A stretch of 64,000 nt of DNA from Vandammella animalimorsus (GCF_002285285.1 NZ_NSJF01000002.1:372001-436000), one strand, 5' to 3'; positions 47,028 to 55,908 are shown, counted from the stretch's first letter. Program-made: numbers and translations. Notes: generated from the sequence alone by a model not told the origin.

Positions 47028-47425
47028 AAATAACCGCAGATACCAATATCCTGCTGCGGGCTGTTTTGCAGGACGAACCCCGGCAGGCGGCAGCGGCTTC
47101 TGAACTTTTGCGTTCGGCGAGTTTGGTGGCCGTACCATTGCCGAGTTTGTGCGAACTGGTTTGGATCTTGCGGCGCGGCGCAAAGCTCAGCAAAGAAGAA
47201 ATTGCCCAAACGCTGCGCGACCTGATGGATACGAAAAAAGTGGCAATGAACCGCCCCGCAGTGGAAGCCGGGTTGGCCGTATTGGAGGCAGGCGGCGATT
47301 TTGCAGATGGGGCGATTGCGCATGAAGGCAGCTGGCTGGGCGCAGAGATATACTGCTCTTTTGACAAACAGGCCGTTCGTTTGCTGGAGAAACAGGGCAA
47401 AAAGGTCAGGCTGATTACTGGATAG
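47024..47425 (+). CDS. vapC: VapC-family PIN toxin
   Basis: 133 residues from the ATG at 47024. PIN motifs: MKITADTNILLRAVLQDEP with Asp6, LPSLCELVWILRR with Glu, GGDFADGAIAHEG, and CSFDKQAVRLLEKQG. Intact RNase toxin in a coupled vapBC operon. Confidence 0.9.
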   Translation: MKITADTNILLRAVLQDEPRQAAAASELLRSASLVAVPLPSLCELVWILRRGAKLSKEEIAQTLRDLMDTKKVAMNRPAVEAGLAVLEAGGDFADGAIAHEGSWLGAEIYCSFDKQAVRLLEKQGKKVRLITG

Positions 47426-47698
47426 TCAATATTGAGCAAAAGGCATCGCTAAAAACCAGCATGACGCCTTGCTCGATCAGTTTGTCAAAGAGAAAACCTT
47501 TGGCCAGCAAGCGTGGCTTGGTTGAAGCGCAGCGGAAACCCAACATTGCCAAGCCTGGTTATTTTAATGATTGTTGGGTTGCGGCCTGCGGTCTCACCCA
47601 AGTCACGGCATTTAATTGTCAACCCCAAGGGCAGATTGCCACAGGCATTTTCTTGTGCAATGCCGAGCGGCAAGCGCTTCATGGCCGCAAGCGCGGTG

Positions 47699-48067
47699 TC
47701 AAGCTTGCGCTTTCATCGTGCGCTGCGCATTGCCCCATTCGCACATCGCATCCAATATCGGGATCAGCGATTGCCCGCTGTCGGACAGGCGATATTCCAC
47801 CTTGGGCGGAATTTGCGGATATTCGGTGCGGATAATCAGGCCGTCGCGTTCCAGTTCTTTCAGGGTGCTGGACAGCGTTTTATAGGAAATGCCGCCAATC
47901 AGGCGCTGCAAGCCGTTGAAGCGCACCACGCCTTCACGGTACAGCCAATACAGAATCACCATTTTGTATTTGCCGCCGATCAGCGACAGGGTATAGCCCA
48001 CGCCACTGTCTTCAATGGCATCAAGGGTGCAATGGCCGCTTTGCGGGCCGCAGGGGATTTGGATCAT
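47699..48067 (-). CDS. HxlR-family transcriptional regulator
   Basis: 122 residues from MIQIPCGPQSGHCTLDAIED (48067). Winged helix typical of HxlR: LSLIGGKYKMVILYWLYREG, VVRFNGLQRLIGGISYKTLS, TLKELERDGLIIRTEYPQIP. Cysteines near the N-terminus (C6, C12) could sense electrophiles as in other HxlR proteins. Divergent from a SnoaL-like gene by about 100 bp and probably its regulator. The 270 bp downstream (47426-47698) hold no recognisable gene. Confidence 0.9.
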   Translation of the reverse strand: MIQIPCGPQSGHCTLDAIEDSGVGYTLSLIGGKYKMVILYWLYREGVVRFNGLQRLIGGISYKTLSSTLKELERDGLIIRTEYPQIPPKVEYRLSDSGQSLIPILDAMCEWGNAQRTMKAQA

Positions 48068-48165
48068 AGCGCTTTCTTCCGGGTAAGTATGTAACGTCAA
48101 GGTGCGTACTTGGCGAATGGCAAGCGCGATTATAAGATGCGGCCTTGTTTCAACCAAGCCCTGCA

Positions 48166-48555
48166 ATGCCCATGAATCTTGATCCCGATCTCACCGCCGC
48201 CGTGCGCCATCTCATCGACAGCGGCTGCCATTACCGCATGGAAGCGCTTGCCGCCTGTTATGCGCCGGATTTGCGCATCGTGATGGTGAGCGAAAACGGC
48301 GAAACCCTGACGTTCGACTACGCGCAAAACCTCGCTTTTTTCCAATCCTTGAAAGACGCGGGCGCTGCGCCGCTCAATACCGCCGTGATTTTCAATCATG
48401 CCGAGGCGCATGACGGCATCGGTTATGTCAGCGCCACCCGGCGCATGGATTTGGGGCAGGGCGAAAAGCGCATCGTTTTTACCCTGATGCTGCGCCATGA
48501 CGGCAAGCGCTGGCAGGTTTTCCGCGAACATGCGGTGGTGACCGGCGCAGCCTGA
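48166..48555 (+). CDS. SnoaL/NTF2-like protein
   Basis: 129 residues from MPMNLDPDLTAAVRHLIDSG (48166; 48172 is also possible). NTF2-like cone fold suggested by CHYRMEALAACYAPDLRIVM, FDYAQNLAFFQSLKDAGA and RIVFTLMLRHDGKRWQVFRE. No catalytic residues can be assigned. Divergent from HxlR; 25 bp ahead of a hydrolase gene, so probably one operon. Confidence 0.75.
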   Translation: MPMNLDPDLTAAVRHLIDSGCHYRMEALAACYAPDLRIVMVSENGETLTFDYAQNLAFFQSLKDAGAAPLNTAVIFNHAEAHDGIGYVSATRRMDLGQGEKRIVFTLMLRHDGKRWQVFREHAVVTGAA

Positions 48556-48578
48556 TTATTTATATCTCAAGAATCCCC

Positions 48579-49307
48579 ATGAAACCCGATATTCCCCGCC
48601 GCCATTTTTGTATTGGCGCCGCTGCGCTGCTGCTGGCGGCCTGTATTTCGCCGCCGAAAAAGGAGATGGCCATGACAGCGCAAAAACGCATTTTTATTAT
48701 TCACGGTTATGGCGCAAGCCCGGATGACCACTGGTTTCCGTGGCTGGCCGAGCAATTGCAGGCGCAGGGTTTGTGCGTGCAGCGCATTGCCTTACCCGAT
48801 AGCCATGCGCCGGATTTTTCCCGTTGGCAACAGGCATTGGCCGCCGCCATCGGCACGCCGGGCGCGGAGGATATTTTCATTGCCCACAGCCTGGGCACCA
48901 TCAGCCTGCTGCATTATTTGTCGCACACCCGCCCCGCGCGCATTGGCGCTTTGGTATTGGCTTCGGGGTTTGGGGGCAAGCTGCCCGGACTTTCTGAAAT
49001 CAACGGCTACAGCGTCGATGATTATGTGGCGCAGGTGCGCTTGGATTTGCCCGCCATTCGCGCCATGACGCCGCACATTGCCTGCATTATCAGCGACAAC
49101 GACCCCATCGTCGCACCGGCGGAAAGCCAAAAACTGGCCGACAACCTGAGCAGCGCCGTGATCCGTATTCCCCAGGGCGGGCATTTGCTGGCCACGGACG
49201 GTTTTACCCGACTGCCGCAGGCCTTGCAGGTCGTGGAAGCGGCCTTGCAAGGCGGATTGTTTCTGCCGGGAGCGCCCGGCGCGGAGATTTCCGCCCCATC
49301 CCTATGA
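48579..49307 (+). CDS. Alpha/beta hydrolase lipoprotein, RBBP9/YdeN type
   Basis: 242 residues. Twin-arginine-like start (PRRHFCIGAAALLLAACIS) with a lipobox LLAAC, Cys 22. Serine hydrolase domain: FIIHGYGASPDDHWFPWLAE, nucleophile elbow IAHSLGTIS, Asp in IISDNDPIVAP, His in IPQGGHLLATDGF. RBBP9-like hydrolases have unknown substrates. Coupled to the next gene (4-bp overlap). Confidence 0.83.
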   Translation: MKPDIPRRHFCIGAAALLLAACISPPKKEMAMTAQKRIFIIHGYGASPDDHWFPWLAEQLQAQGLCVQRIALPDSHAPDFSRWQQALAAAIGTPGAEDIFIAHSLGTISLLHYLSHTRPARIGALVLASGFGGKLPGLSEINGYSVDDYVAQVRLDLPAIRAMTPHIACIISDNDPIVAPAESQKLADNLSSAVIRIPQGGHLLATDGFTRLPQALQVVEAALQGGLFLPGAPGAEISAPSL

Positions 49308-50467
49308 AAACGACCATGAATCCTGCTGGTATCGCGCTGTTTTCGCCTTGTCGCCTCAATAACGGCATTGCCCTCAAAAATCGCCTTGTGGTTGCGCCGA
49401 TGACGCATTACGCCTCGCATGAAGACGGCGCGCTGAGCGACGAAGAGCGCCGTTTTATTGGCAACCGCGCCCAGGGCTTTGGCATGTTCATCACCGCCGC
49501 CACCTGTGTATCGCCGGAAGGCAAATCCTTCTACGGCGAGCCGGAAGCGGCGGGCGAGCAGCACCTGCCCGGCTTGAGGGAAACGGCCCGCATCATTCAG
49601 GCGCAGGGCGCAAAAGCGATACTGCAACTTCACCACGGCGGCAAATCCGTGGTTACCCATAATGGGCTGCTGCCTTGTCCGGCGATTCCTGTCGGCGCGC
49701 ATCGGCTGGCGCCCAGTGCAGAAGTAGGCGCGCGCGCCGCGAGCGCGGACGATATCCACGCCCTGATTGGCGCTTTCGCCCGCGCCGCCGAATTGGCGAT
49801 TCGCGCCGGCTTTGACGGCGTGGAAATCCACGGCGCCAACGGCTTTTTATTGCAGCAGTTTTATTCGGCCAAAAGCAACCGGCGCACGGACGAATGGGGC
49901 GGCAGCCGGGAAAAACGCATGCACTTTCCGCTGGCCGTGGTGGATGCCGTCGTCGCCGTTCGAGAAGCCATGCAGCGCCCCGACTTCATCATCGGCTACC
50001 GTTTTTCGCCCGAAGAAGACGGCGCAGACGGCCTGACGATGGCAGACAGCTTTGCACTTATCGACGCATTGACAGAAAAACCGCTGCAATACCTGCACGT
50101 TTCACTCGCCAGCTTTCATGGCAAAGCGCGACGCGGCGCCGACGCCAATCAAACGCGGATGCACCTGCTGCACAGCCATATCAACGGGCGAATTCCCCTG
50201 ATAGGCGTCGGCAACCTGCTTGACCGTCCAGCCATATTGTCCGCCTGGGAAAGCGGCTGGGCCGATTTTATTGGCCTTGGCAAGGCGGTGATGCTCAACC
50301 CCGATTTGGCGGAACTTCTGGCACAAGGCAAAGACGGCGACATCATCACCGAACTCGACCCGGCGCGCGCCGACCGTTATGGCATTCCAGAGCGCTTGTG
50401 GCAGCTTTGCCTGAAAGCGCCCGATTGGCTGCCGCCGCTGGAGCGCGAAGAACGCCAGAAAAATTGA
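49304..50467 (+). CDS. Old yellow enzyme-family NADH:flavin oxidoreductase
   Basis: 387 residues. TIM-barrel FMN enzyme: LKNRLVVAPMTHYASHEDG, AILQLHHGGKSV with active-site His, GFDGVEIHGANGFLLQQFYS, NRRTDEWGGSREKRMHFPLA and FIGLGKAVMLNPDL. Reduces activated C=C bonds in enones or quinones. YqiG/YqjM-like branch. Part of the stress-enzyme run with the hydrolase upstream. Confidence 0.92.
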   Translation: MKTTMNPAGIALFSPCRLNNGIALKNRLVVAPMTHYASHEDGALSDEERRFIGNRAQGFGMFITAATCVSPEGKSFYGEPEAAGEQHLPGLRETARIIQAQGAKAILQLHHGGKSVVTHNGLLPCPAIPVGAHRLAPSAEVGARAASADDIHALIGAFARAAELAIRAGFDGVEIHGANGFLLQQFYSAKSNRRTDEWGGSREKRMHFPLAVVDAVVAVREAMQRPDFIIGYRFSPEEDGADGLTMADSFALIDALTEKPLQYLHVSLASFHGKARRGADANQTRMHLLHSHINGRIPLIGVGNLLDRPAILSAWESGWADFIGLGKAVMLNPDLAELLAQGKDGDIITELDPARADRYGIPERLWQLCLKAPDWLPPLEREERQKN

Positions 50468-50541
50468 AGACAGGCGTTTTTGTCGCCATCAATCGCTTGT
50501 CGCCGAAAAAAACCGGCATGAAACCCGAAAATGGAGCCGTG

Positions 50542-51051
50542 ATGCACTTGATATTTGAAAAATTCCGTGAAGACGATTTCGCCGATTATTTGCGTCTGGT
50601 CGGCAACGCCGACGTCATGGCGATGATTACCGAGCGCGCCCTGCCGGAGACGGAAGCGCGCGAGGAGTTTGCACAGCTGCTCGCCAATAATACGCTGCAC
50701 CCCGACTTTGGCCAGTTCAAAGTGCTGGATGCGCGCGGCGCATTCATGGGTCTGGGCAAATTGGTGCTCACCCAGGCCGATAACTGCGAGGCGGAGCTGG
50801 GCTATATGCTGCTGCCCGAATACTGGGGCAAAGGCATGGGCAGCCGCATCGCCACGCAACTGCTGGGCGTGGCACAGGCGCACGGCGGGCAAATTGAGCG
50901 CCTGTTCGCCATCATCGACCCAGCCAACATCCCCTCGCGCAAAATCCTGCTCAGACTGGGCTTTGTGCACCATGAATTCAAAGACTTCGACGGCCTGCCC
51001 GGGGAAATATTGCACTACGACTTATCCAAAGGAAATCATGAAAATGAGTGA
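50542..51051 (+). CDS. GNAT-family N-acetyltransferase (RimJ-like)
   Basis: 169 residues from MHLIFEKFREDDFADYLRLV (50542), GGAG five bases upstream. GNAT signature AELGYMLLPEYWGKGMGSRI and ANIPSRKILLRLGFVHHEFK, as in RimJ/RimL-type acetyltransferases. Overlaps the next gene by 14 bp. Confidence 0.88.
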   Translation: MHLIFEKFREDDFADYLRLVGNADVMAMITERALPETEAREEFAQLLANNTLHPDFGQFKVLDARGAFMGLGKLVLTQADNCEAELGYMLLPEYWGKGMGSRIATQLLGVAQAHGGQIERLFAIIDPANIPSRKILLRLGFVHHEFKDFDGLPGEILHYDLSKGNHENE

Positions 51052-51532
51052 AAATTCTCCGCTCGCGCAACCCTTGTCAACAAACTCAAGCACCGCGACG
51101 CACGGCAGCGATGCCTTCCGGCAAAAAGCCCGCCGCTATTACGAAAAAATCAATGTCGGCGAATTTGATGAGGAATATTTCGCGCTCTTTGCCGAGGATG
51201 TGGAAGTTTTTTACCCCAAATTCGGCATCGCCCACGGGCGCGAAGCCATTGCCGAACTGGGGCGGCGCGTGCAAAGCATCGTCTCTGACTTCGCCTTTGA
51301 TTTGGATCGATTTGTTTATACCTGCCAAGCGAATCGCGTGGTAGTGGAAATCGTCGAACACGGCACGTTAAAAAGCGGCAAAACCTTCCCCGACGGCAAA
51401 GCGAGCTTTGGCAAATTCTGCTGTGTCTTCGAATTCAATGCGCAAGGAGCAATTTCCCGCTACCACTGCTATGGCGACCCGGACTATGCAGCAGAAGATG
51501 CTGCGCGTGTGGCGATCTTTGCCCGCGGCTGA
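51038..51532 (+). CDS. SnoaL/NTF2-like protein
   Basis: 164 residues from ATG 51038, AAAGGAAATC upstream. NTF2 fold: RRYYEKINVGEFDEEYFALF, AEDVEVFYPKFGIAHGREAI, KFCCVFEFNAQGAISRYHCY. Second SnoaL-like gene in 3 kb. No function assigned. Confidence 0.78.
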   Translation: MKMSENSPLAQPLSTNSSTATHGSDAFRQKARRYYEKINVGEFDEEYFALFAEDVEVFYPKFGIAHGREAIAELGRRVQSIVSDFAFDLDRFVYTCQANRVVVEIVEHGTLKSGKTFPDGKASFGKFCCVFEFNAQGAISRYHCYGDPDYAAEDAARVAIFARG

Positions 51533-51574
51533 TAGCGGTTATGATGAAAGCCCTGATTTTTGCATTGGCCCGAT

Positions 51575-51877
51575 ATGACAAGTTCCGTGCATGATGTTGT
51601 CGCCTTTTTGCGCGGGGTGATGCCCGGCGGCAAGAGTGCCGTGAAGATGAGGGACGGGTGTGCGGCGCTGGCCAGCATCGGCTTTGATGATGTGCGCAGC
51701 TGGATACAAAGCGGCAATATCGCGCTGAGAACCGACCAGGATGCCAAGGCCACCGCCGCGCGAATTCAGTCGCTTTTGCTTGCGCATTATCGTCACAATG
51801 CGCTTTTGGAAAATAAGCTCGGCCAGGTGTTGACCACGCGCAATGGCAATACGCTGCGCAAAATGGTGGATTTTTGA
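51575..51877 (+). pseudogene. DUF1697 gene with internal deletion
   Basis: 100 residues where the family has about 180. The N-terminal part is present (VVAFLRGVMPGGKSAVKMRD, then GFDDVRSWIQSGNIALRTDQ), then after about residue 70 it jumps to the C-terminal signature (NKLGQVLTTRNGNTLRKMVD). The frame is kept, but the middle of the domain is gone. Probably non-functional. It lies 9 bp before selO. Confidence 0.7.
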
Positions 51878-51885
51878 GCGACCTT

Positions 51886-53382
51886 ATGAAAACCCCTGCA
51901 TTGAACTGGAACCTTTCCTACACTTACCAAGCCCTGCCGCCGGTGTTTTATTCGGCCGTGGAGCCCGCTGATTTTCCCGCGCCCCAGACCGTGCTGTTCA
52001 ATAGTGCGCTGGCGGCTGAGCTGGGGCTGTTGCCCGCTGCGGATGCGGCCATTGACCGTCAAGTGGTGGCGGAAGTGTTTGCCGGCAACCGCTTTCCCGA
52101 AGGCGCCCGGCCGATTGCGCAGGCCTATGTCGGGCATCAATTCGGGCATTTCACCCGGCTGGGCGATGGCCGCGCCCTGCTGTTGGGCGAGCAGATCACG
52201 CCCGATGGGCAGCGCATCGACATCCAGCTCAAGGGCAGTGGGCCGACGCCGTATTCACGCCGGGGCGATGGCAAAGCGGCGCTGGGGCCGATGCTGCGCG
52301 AATACCTCATCAGCGAGGCCATGCACGCGCTGGGCATCCCGACCACGCGCAGCCTGGCCGTGGTGACCACGGGCGAGCACATCCGCCGCGAGCGCCTGCT
52401 GCCCGGCGCGGTGCTGACCCGTACCGCGCAAAGCCATATCCGCGTGGGTACCTTTGAATTTGCGGCGGCCAGTGGTGAAGTGGCGAATCTGCGTGCGCTG
52501 GCCGATTACGCCTTGCAGCGGCATTTCCCCGAAGTGTTGGCGGAAAACCCGGCGCATCCCTATCCGGGCTTGTTGCGCGCGGTCATCGCCCGGCAGGCGG
52601 CGCTGCTTGCCCGCTGGCAAGCCGTCGGCTTCATCCACGGCGTGATGAATACCGACAATATGTCCATCCCAGGCCTGACCATCGACTACGGCCCCTGCGC
52701 CTTCATGGATGCCTACGACCCGGCCACGGTGTTCAGCTCCATCGACCGCGATGGCCGCTACCGCTATGAAAACCAGCCGCCCATCGCGCAATGGAATCTG
52801 GCGCGGCTGGCCGAGGCGCTGCTGCCCTTGCTGGATGCGGATGAAAAGACCGCCATCGACATCGCCAATGCAGAATTGCGGCAGTTTGCGCCGCTTTTCA
52901 ACCAGCATTACCAGCAGGGCATGACGCGCAAACTCGGTATTTTTCAGCCGCAAGAAACCGATACCGCCTTGCTGGATGACTTGCTGCAACGCATGCAGGC
53001 CAAGGCCGCCGATTACACCCATACCCTCGTGCGGCTGACGCTGGACATGCTTGATGCCGATGGCGCGTATCTCGCTGGTACGCACGCGCTGTTTGCCGAC
53101 CCGGCCTTCGCCCAATGGCATGCCCGTTGGCAGGCGCGACTGGCCGAGCAAGCGCAGGGCAGGGCGGAGATTGCGGCGTTGATGCAGTCGGCCAACCCGT
53201 TTGTCATCCCGCGCAACCACCGCGTGGAAGCTGCGCTGGCCGCCGCCGAGGCAGGCGATATGCAGCCCTTCAACGCCCTGCTGGCCGCCTTGCAAAAACC
53301 GTTTGACTACAGCGCCGAGCGCCACTGGCAACACCTGCCCGACGCGCCGCAACCGGGCTACCAGACTTTTTGCGGGACGTGA
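51886..53382 (+). CDS. selO: Protein adenylyltransferase SelO
   Basis: 498 residues from MKTPALNWNLSYTYQALPPV (51886). Pseudokinase-fold enzyme that AMPylates proteins during oxidative stress. Motifs: YVGHQFGHFTRLGDGRALLL, IQLKGSGPTPYSRRGDGKAA, VGFIHGVMNTDNMSIPGLTI with the metal ligands, and DYGPCAFMDAYDP. The C-terminal CxxT (TFCGT) has Cys where eukaryotic SelO has selenocysteine. About 490 residues is normal for bacteria. Confidence 0.94.
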   Translation: MKTPALNWNLSYTYQALPPVFYSAVEPADFPAPQTVLFNSALAAELGLLPAADAAIDRQVVAEVFAGNRFPEGARPIAQAYVGHQFGHFTRLGDGRALLLGEQITPDGQRIDIQLKGSGPTPYSRRGDGKAALGPMLREYLISEAMHALGIPTTRSLAVVTTGEHIRRERLLPGAVLTRTAQSHIRVGTFEFAAASGEVANLRALADYALQRHFPEVLAENPAHPYPGLLRAVIARQAALLARWQAVGFIHGVMNTDNMSIPGLTIDYGPCAFMDAYDPATVFSSIDRDGRYRYENQPPIAQWNLARLAEALLPLLDADEKTAIDIANAELRQFAPLFNQHYQQGMTRKLGIFQPQETDTALLDDLLQRMQAKAADYTHTLVRLTLDMLDADGAYLAGTHALFADPAFAQWHARWQARLAEQAQGRAEIAALMQSANPFVIPRNHRVEAALAAAEAGDMQPFNALLAALQKPFDYSAERHWQHLPDAPQPGYQTFCGT

Positions 53383-53472
53383 TGCGCTTGATGCGCAGCA
53401 CCGTAGAAACCAAATCCCGAACCCTTCTTCAAGGGCGTATGTTGATGTGCCATTTGCCGACTGGAATCCGCC

Positions 53473-53763
53473 ATGACCGATAAACCCACCGTCCTCTTCA
53501 AACCGCTGGAAAACCGCTTCGAGCTCGAAATCGACGGCCATACAGCCTGGCTAGAGCTTGCGCCCGTGCCTGGCGCAATGGCCTTTACCCATACCATCGT
53601 GCCCGATGCCTTGGGCGGGCGCGGCATCGGCAGCCAACTGGTACGCCATGCGCTGAACTGGGCAGCTGCCGAAGGGCATAAAGTCAGGCCCGATTGCAGT
53701 TTTGTGGCGGCATACATTGAAAAACACCCGGAATACCAGCATTTGCTGGCGCAGGCCGCCTGA
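53473..53763 (+). CDS. Small YjdJ-type GNAT acetyltransferase
   Basis: 96 residues. Single-domain Gcn5-related fold: FELEIDGHTAWLELAPVPGA, AMAFTHTIVPDALGGRGIGS, VRPDCSFVAAYIEKHPEYQH. Matches the COG2388 family of predicted acetyltransferases. Likely cotranscribed with selO. Confidence 0.87.
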   Translation: MTDKPTVLFKPLENRFELEIDGHTAWLELAPVPGAMAFTHTIVPDALGGRGIGSQLVRHALNWAAAEGHKVRPDCSFVAAYIEKHPEYQHLLAQAA

Positions 53764-53801
53764 AAATCCATCTGGCCTGTTGCTATAACCCGGAGCATTT
53801 C

Positions 53802-54341
53802 ATGACCCGTATCGCCCTTGTTGTTGGCAGCCTTGCCCAAAAATCCCTCAACCGCGCCATCGCCCGCCATATCACCTCCCAGGCGCCAGCAGGCGTGGAC
53901 ATAGACGAAGTGCAAATCGGCGACTTGCCGCTGTACACGCAAGACTTGGACAGCCAAACCATCCCCGCCTACGATCGCGTGCGCGCCCAGCTCAAGGCGG
54001 CCGATGCCGTGCTGATCGTCAGCCCCGAGCACAACCGCAGCATCCCAGCGGCGATGAAGAACCTGATCGACATCGGCTCGCGCCCCTTTGGCCACAGCGC
54101 ATGGAGTGACAAGAAAGTCGCCATCGTCACCGCCTCGCCTGGCGCCTATGGCGGCATCAACAGCGGCCTGCACCTGCGCCAAAGCCTGCAATCCCTCGGC
54201 GCGGAGATACTGATTGCCCCGGAAGTCTTCCTGAGCCGCGCCAACACCGCACTGGGAGAAGACGGGCAAGTGGCCAACGAAAGCACTGCCGGCTTTCTCA
54301 ACAAATTTGCCGCCGCTTTTTACGACTGGGCCGGGCGCTGA
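53802..54341 (+). CDS. NADPH-dependent FMN reductase (ChrR/AzoR-like)
   Basis: 179 residues. Flavodoxin-like fold: RIALVVGSLAQKSLNRAIAR for FMN phosphate, ADAVLIVSPEHNRSIPAAMK, NLIDIGSRPFGHSAWSDKKV, ASPGAYGGINSGLHLRQSL. Such enzymes perform two-electron reduction of quinones, azo dyes or chromate. Fits the quinone/electrophile theme. Confidence 0.9.
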   Translation: MTRIALVVGSLAQKSLNRAIARHITSQAPAGVDIDEVQIGDLPLYTQDLDSQTIPAYDRVRAQLKAADAVLIVSPEHNRSIPAAMKNLIDIGSRPFGHSAWSDKKVAIVTASPGAYGGINSGLHLRQSLQSLGAEILIAPEVFLSRANTALGEDGQVANESTAGFLNKFAAAFYDWAGR

Positions 54342-54599
54342 TATGGGCAAGGCGGCCGTGTGCTGCCTGCTGCCCCTGGTGCAGCTTCGGCCTTGCCGCC
54401 CTGGCGTCGCTCCAGCGTCGCCTCATCGCTACCCTCAGGCCGGCCTGGCAACAGCGCCTGCCAGTCCCCGTGCCTATGGGGCTGCTGGTGTACCCGGAGG
54501 CAATTCTTTCCGATGTGATGGCGCTCAACACGCTTTCCAAAGTGGGCGGGCATTGACTGCGACTGCCCTGCCAACAAACTTCAACCCCAAGGAGAAACC

Positions 54600-55214
54600 A
54601 TGAAGCTTTACTACGCCCCCGGCACCTGTGCACTGGCCTGCTGGATTGCCCTGGAATGGGCCGGCGCCGATTACCAAGCCGTGCGCGCCGATTATTCGTC
54701 CGAGGAATACAAGCGCATCAACCCGCTGGCGGCTGTGCCTGCCCTGGATATTGGCGAAAAGCGCGCGCTCACCCAAGCGCCGGCCATCCTGCAATACATC
54801 GTGGCGCTGCACCCGGAGGCTGGTATCGGCGCCAACGAGGGGCTGCTCAACGAGTTCGAGATGAACGAAACCCTCTCGTTCCTGGCCAGTGACCTGCACC
54901 CGGCGTTCTGGCCGCTGTTCTTCCCGCAGCGCTATACCACCGACGAGAGCGAAGCTGCGCTGGAGAAGGCCAAGCAGGCGGCATTTGCCCGCATCGACCG
55001 CGCCATGCAGCATCTGGACAAGCTGATTGCCGAAGGCAACGGCCATGTCTATCAGGGCAAGCGCAGCATCGCCGATGCCTATGCCTTCGTGATGGCACGC
55101 TGGACCGAATACACGCCCAAGTCGTGGAAGGAATATCCCAACGTTGCCGCGCTGATGCAGCGCATGGAGCAGGATGCGGCCGTGCAGAAAGTGATGGCCG
55201 CGCAAAAAGGCTGA
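54600..55214 (+). CDS. Glutathione S-transferase
   Basis: 204 residues, AAGGAGAAACC upstream. Beta-class-like N-terminus (MKLYYAPGTCALACWIALEW with Cys10 as in bacterial beta GSTs), NPLAAVPALDIGEKRALTQA, and YQGKRSIADAYAFVMARWTE. Third GST of the accessory region. The 258 bp before it hold no clear gene. Confidence 0.92.
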   Translation: MKLYYAPGTCALACWIALEWAGADYQAVRADYSSEEYKRINPLAAVPALDIGEKRALTQAPAILQYIVALHPEAGIGANEGLLNEFEMNETLSFLASDLHPAFWPLFFPQRYTTDESEAALEKAKQAAFARIDRAMQHLDKLIAEGNGHVYQGKRSIADAYAFVMARWTEYTPKSWKEYPNVAALMQRMEQDAAVQKVMAAQKG

Positions 55215-55233
55215 AGCCGCGGATAAAACGCCA

Positions 55234-55259
55234 CCCCTCTCCCGGTAACGGGAGAGGGG
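55234..55259. repeat. Perfect palindrome CCCCTCTCCCG/CGGGAGAGGGG
   Basis: 11-bp arms around GTAA, 20 bp after the GST stop. Stable hairpin without a strong T run; it resembles the interspersed repeat at 10774-10815. May serve as a 3' stabiliser or weak terminator. Confidence 0.65.
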
Positions 55260-55399
55260 GTATTGCCGGGTACCGGAAATTCAGCGTGCGCTGCAGTGGG
55301 TTGCCAGCAGGCGGCCATCGCTGGCCGGATCATTGAGGATGCCGCTGCCGCCTTTTTCATGCCAGCGCAGGCTATTGGCATCGCTCACACAATAGGCAC

Positions 55400-55509
55400 C
55401 GGAGGCCGCCGGCGCATTGCGAGCATTGCCAACGGACAACTTCCTTGCCGTCCTGACCCATCCCCAACTGCTGCTTGCCCACACTCGCCAAGATTTTGAA
55501 CAGGCTTTG
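55400..55509. repeat. Right-end fragment of the GCCTGTTCA repeat family
   Basis: CCCAACTGCTGCTTGCCCA, CACTCGCCAAGATTTTGAAC and AGGCTTT match the right end of 14534-14696. The left end could not be found. The rest of 55260-55640 contains nothing I can name. Confidence 0.55.
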
Positions 55510-55643
55510 AAGCAGCTTGCATCCATCACCGCGCCGTGGACGTCTGCGGGCCGTGGGTGGTTGTCTCGGCCAAGGCCCGTGGCTGATGCACAGGGTTGCC
55601 ACAATACTGAATCCCAGCAAGTGCGCCAGGCATTCCAGGCAAC

Positions 55644-55673
55644 AAAAAAGCCGCTGACGGATGGACAGCGGCT
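55644..55673 (-). terminator. Terminator of the downstream tRNA-Leu gene
   Basis: AGCCGCTG-9-CAGCGGCT followed on the minus strand by TTTTTTGTT. Lies 24 bp after the 3' end of the tRNA at 55697. Confidence 0.8.
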
Positions 55674-55696
55674 GCGCGAAACAGTGAATTTGATGA

Positions 55697-55783
55697 TGGT
55701 GCCCAGGAGAGGACTCGAACCTCCACGGAGTCGCCCCCGCTAGCACCTGAAGCTAGTGCGTCTACCAATTTCGCCACCTGGGC
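55697..55783 (-). tRNA. tRNA-Leu (anticodon CAG), copy 1
   Basis: 87 nt with encoded CCA. Acceptor arm GCCCAGG/CCTGGGC, long leucine-type variable arm (GCGGGGGCGACTCCGT), T loop GGTTCGAGTCC, anticodon loop CTTCAGGT giving CAG. Identical to the second copy. Confidence 0.95.
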
Positions 55784-55908
55784 ACTTCAGGAAAGCGCGC
55801 ATTCTAATGCAAAACGTAGTCCATTGCGCGCTCGTTGCGTAAAAATTTGGTTGGGCATGAGCAGGCTCTATCGAGGCCTGGAGCCATGCGGAGAAGTTAG
55901 GCAAAACA

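Noticed and set aside
47426-47698. Possible insertion-sequence remnant between vapC and hxlR
   Set aside because: Some transposase-like words by eye, but no frame or terminal repeats could be supported.
51886-53382. SelO as a second selenoprotein
   Set aside because: The C-terminal motif has an ordinary Cys codon (TFCGT) and no in-frame TGA.
53753-53764. AGGCCGCCTGAA as an additional uptake sequence
   Set aside because: One mismatch, inside a coding end (QAA-stop); the same string occurs by chance at the end of the IPTL gene near 11121.
54476-54556. Small ORF reading MGLLVYPEAILSDVMALNTL, like the start of a GlxA/DJ-1-type protein
   Set aside because: Only 26 codons and weak resemblance; could be a gene remnant, but cannot be supported.
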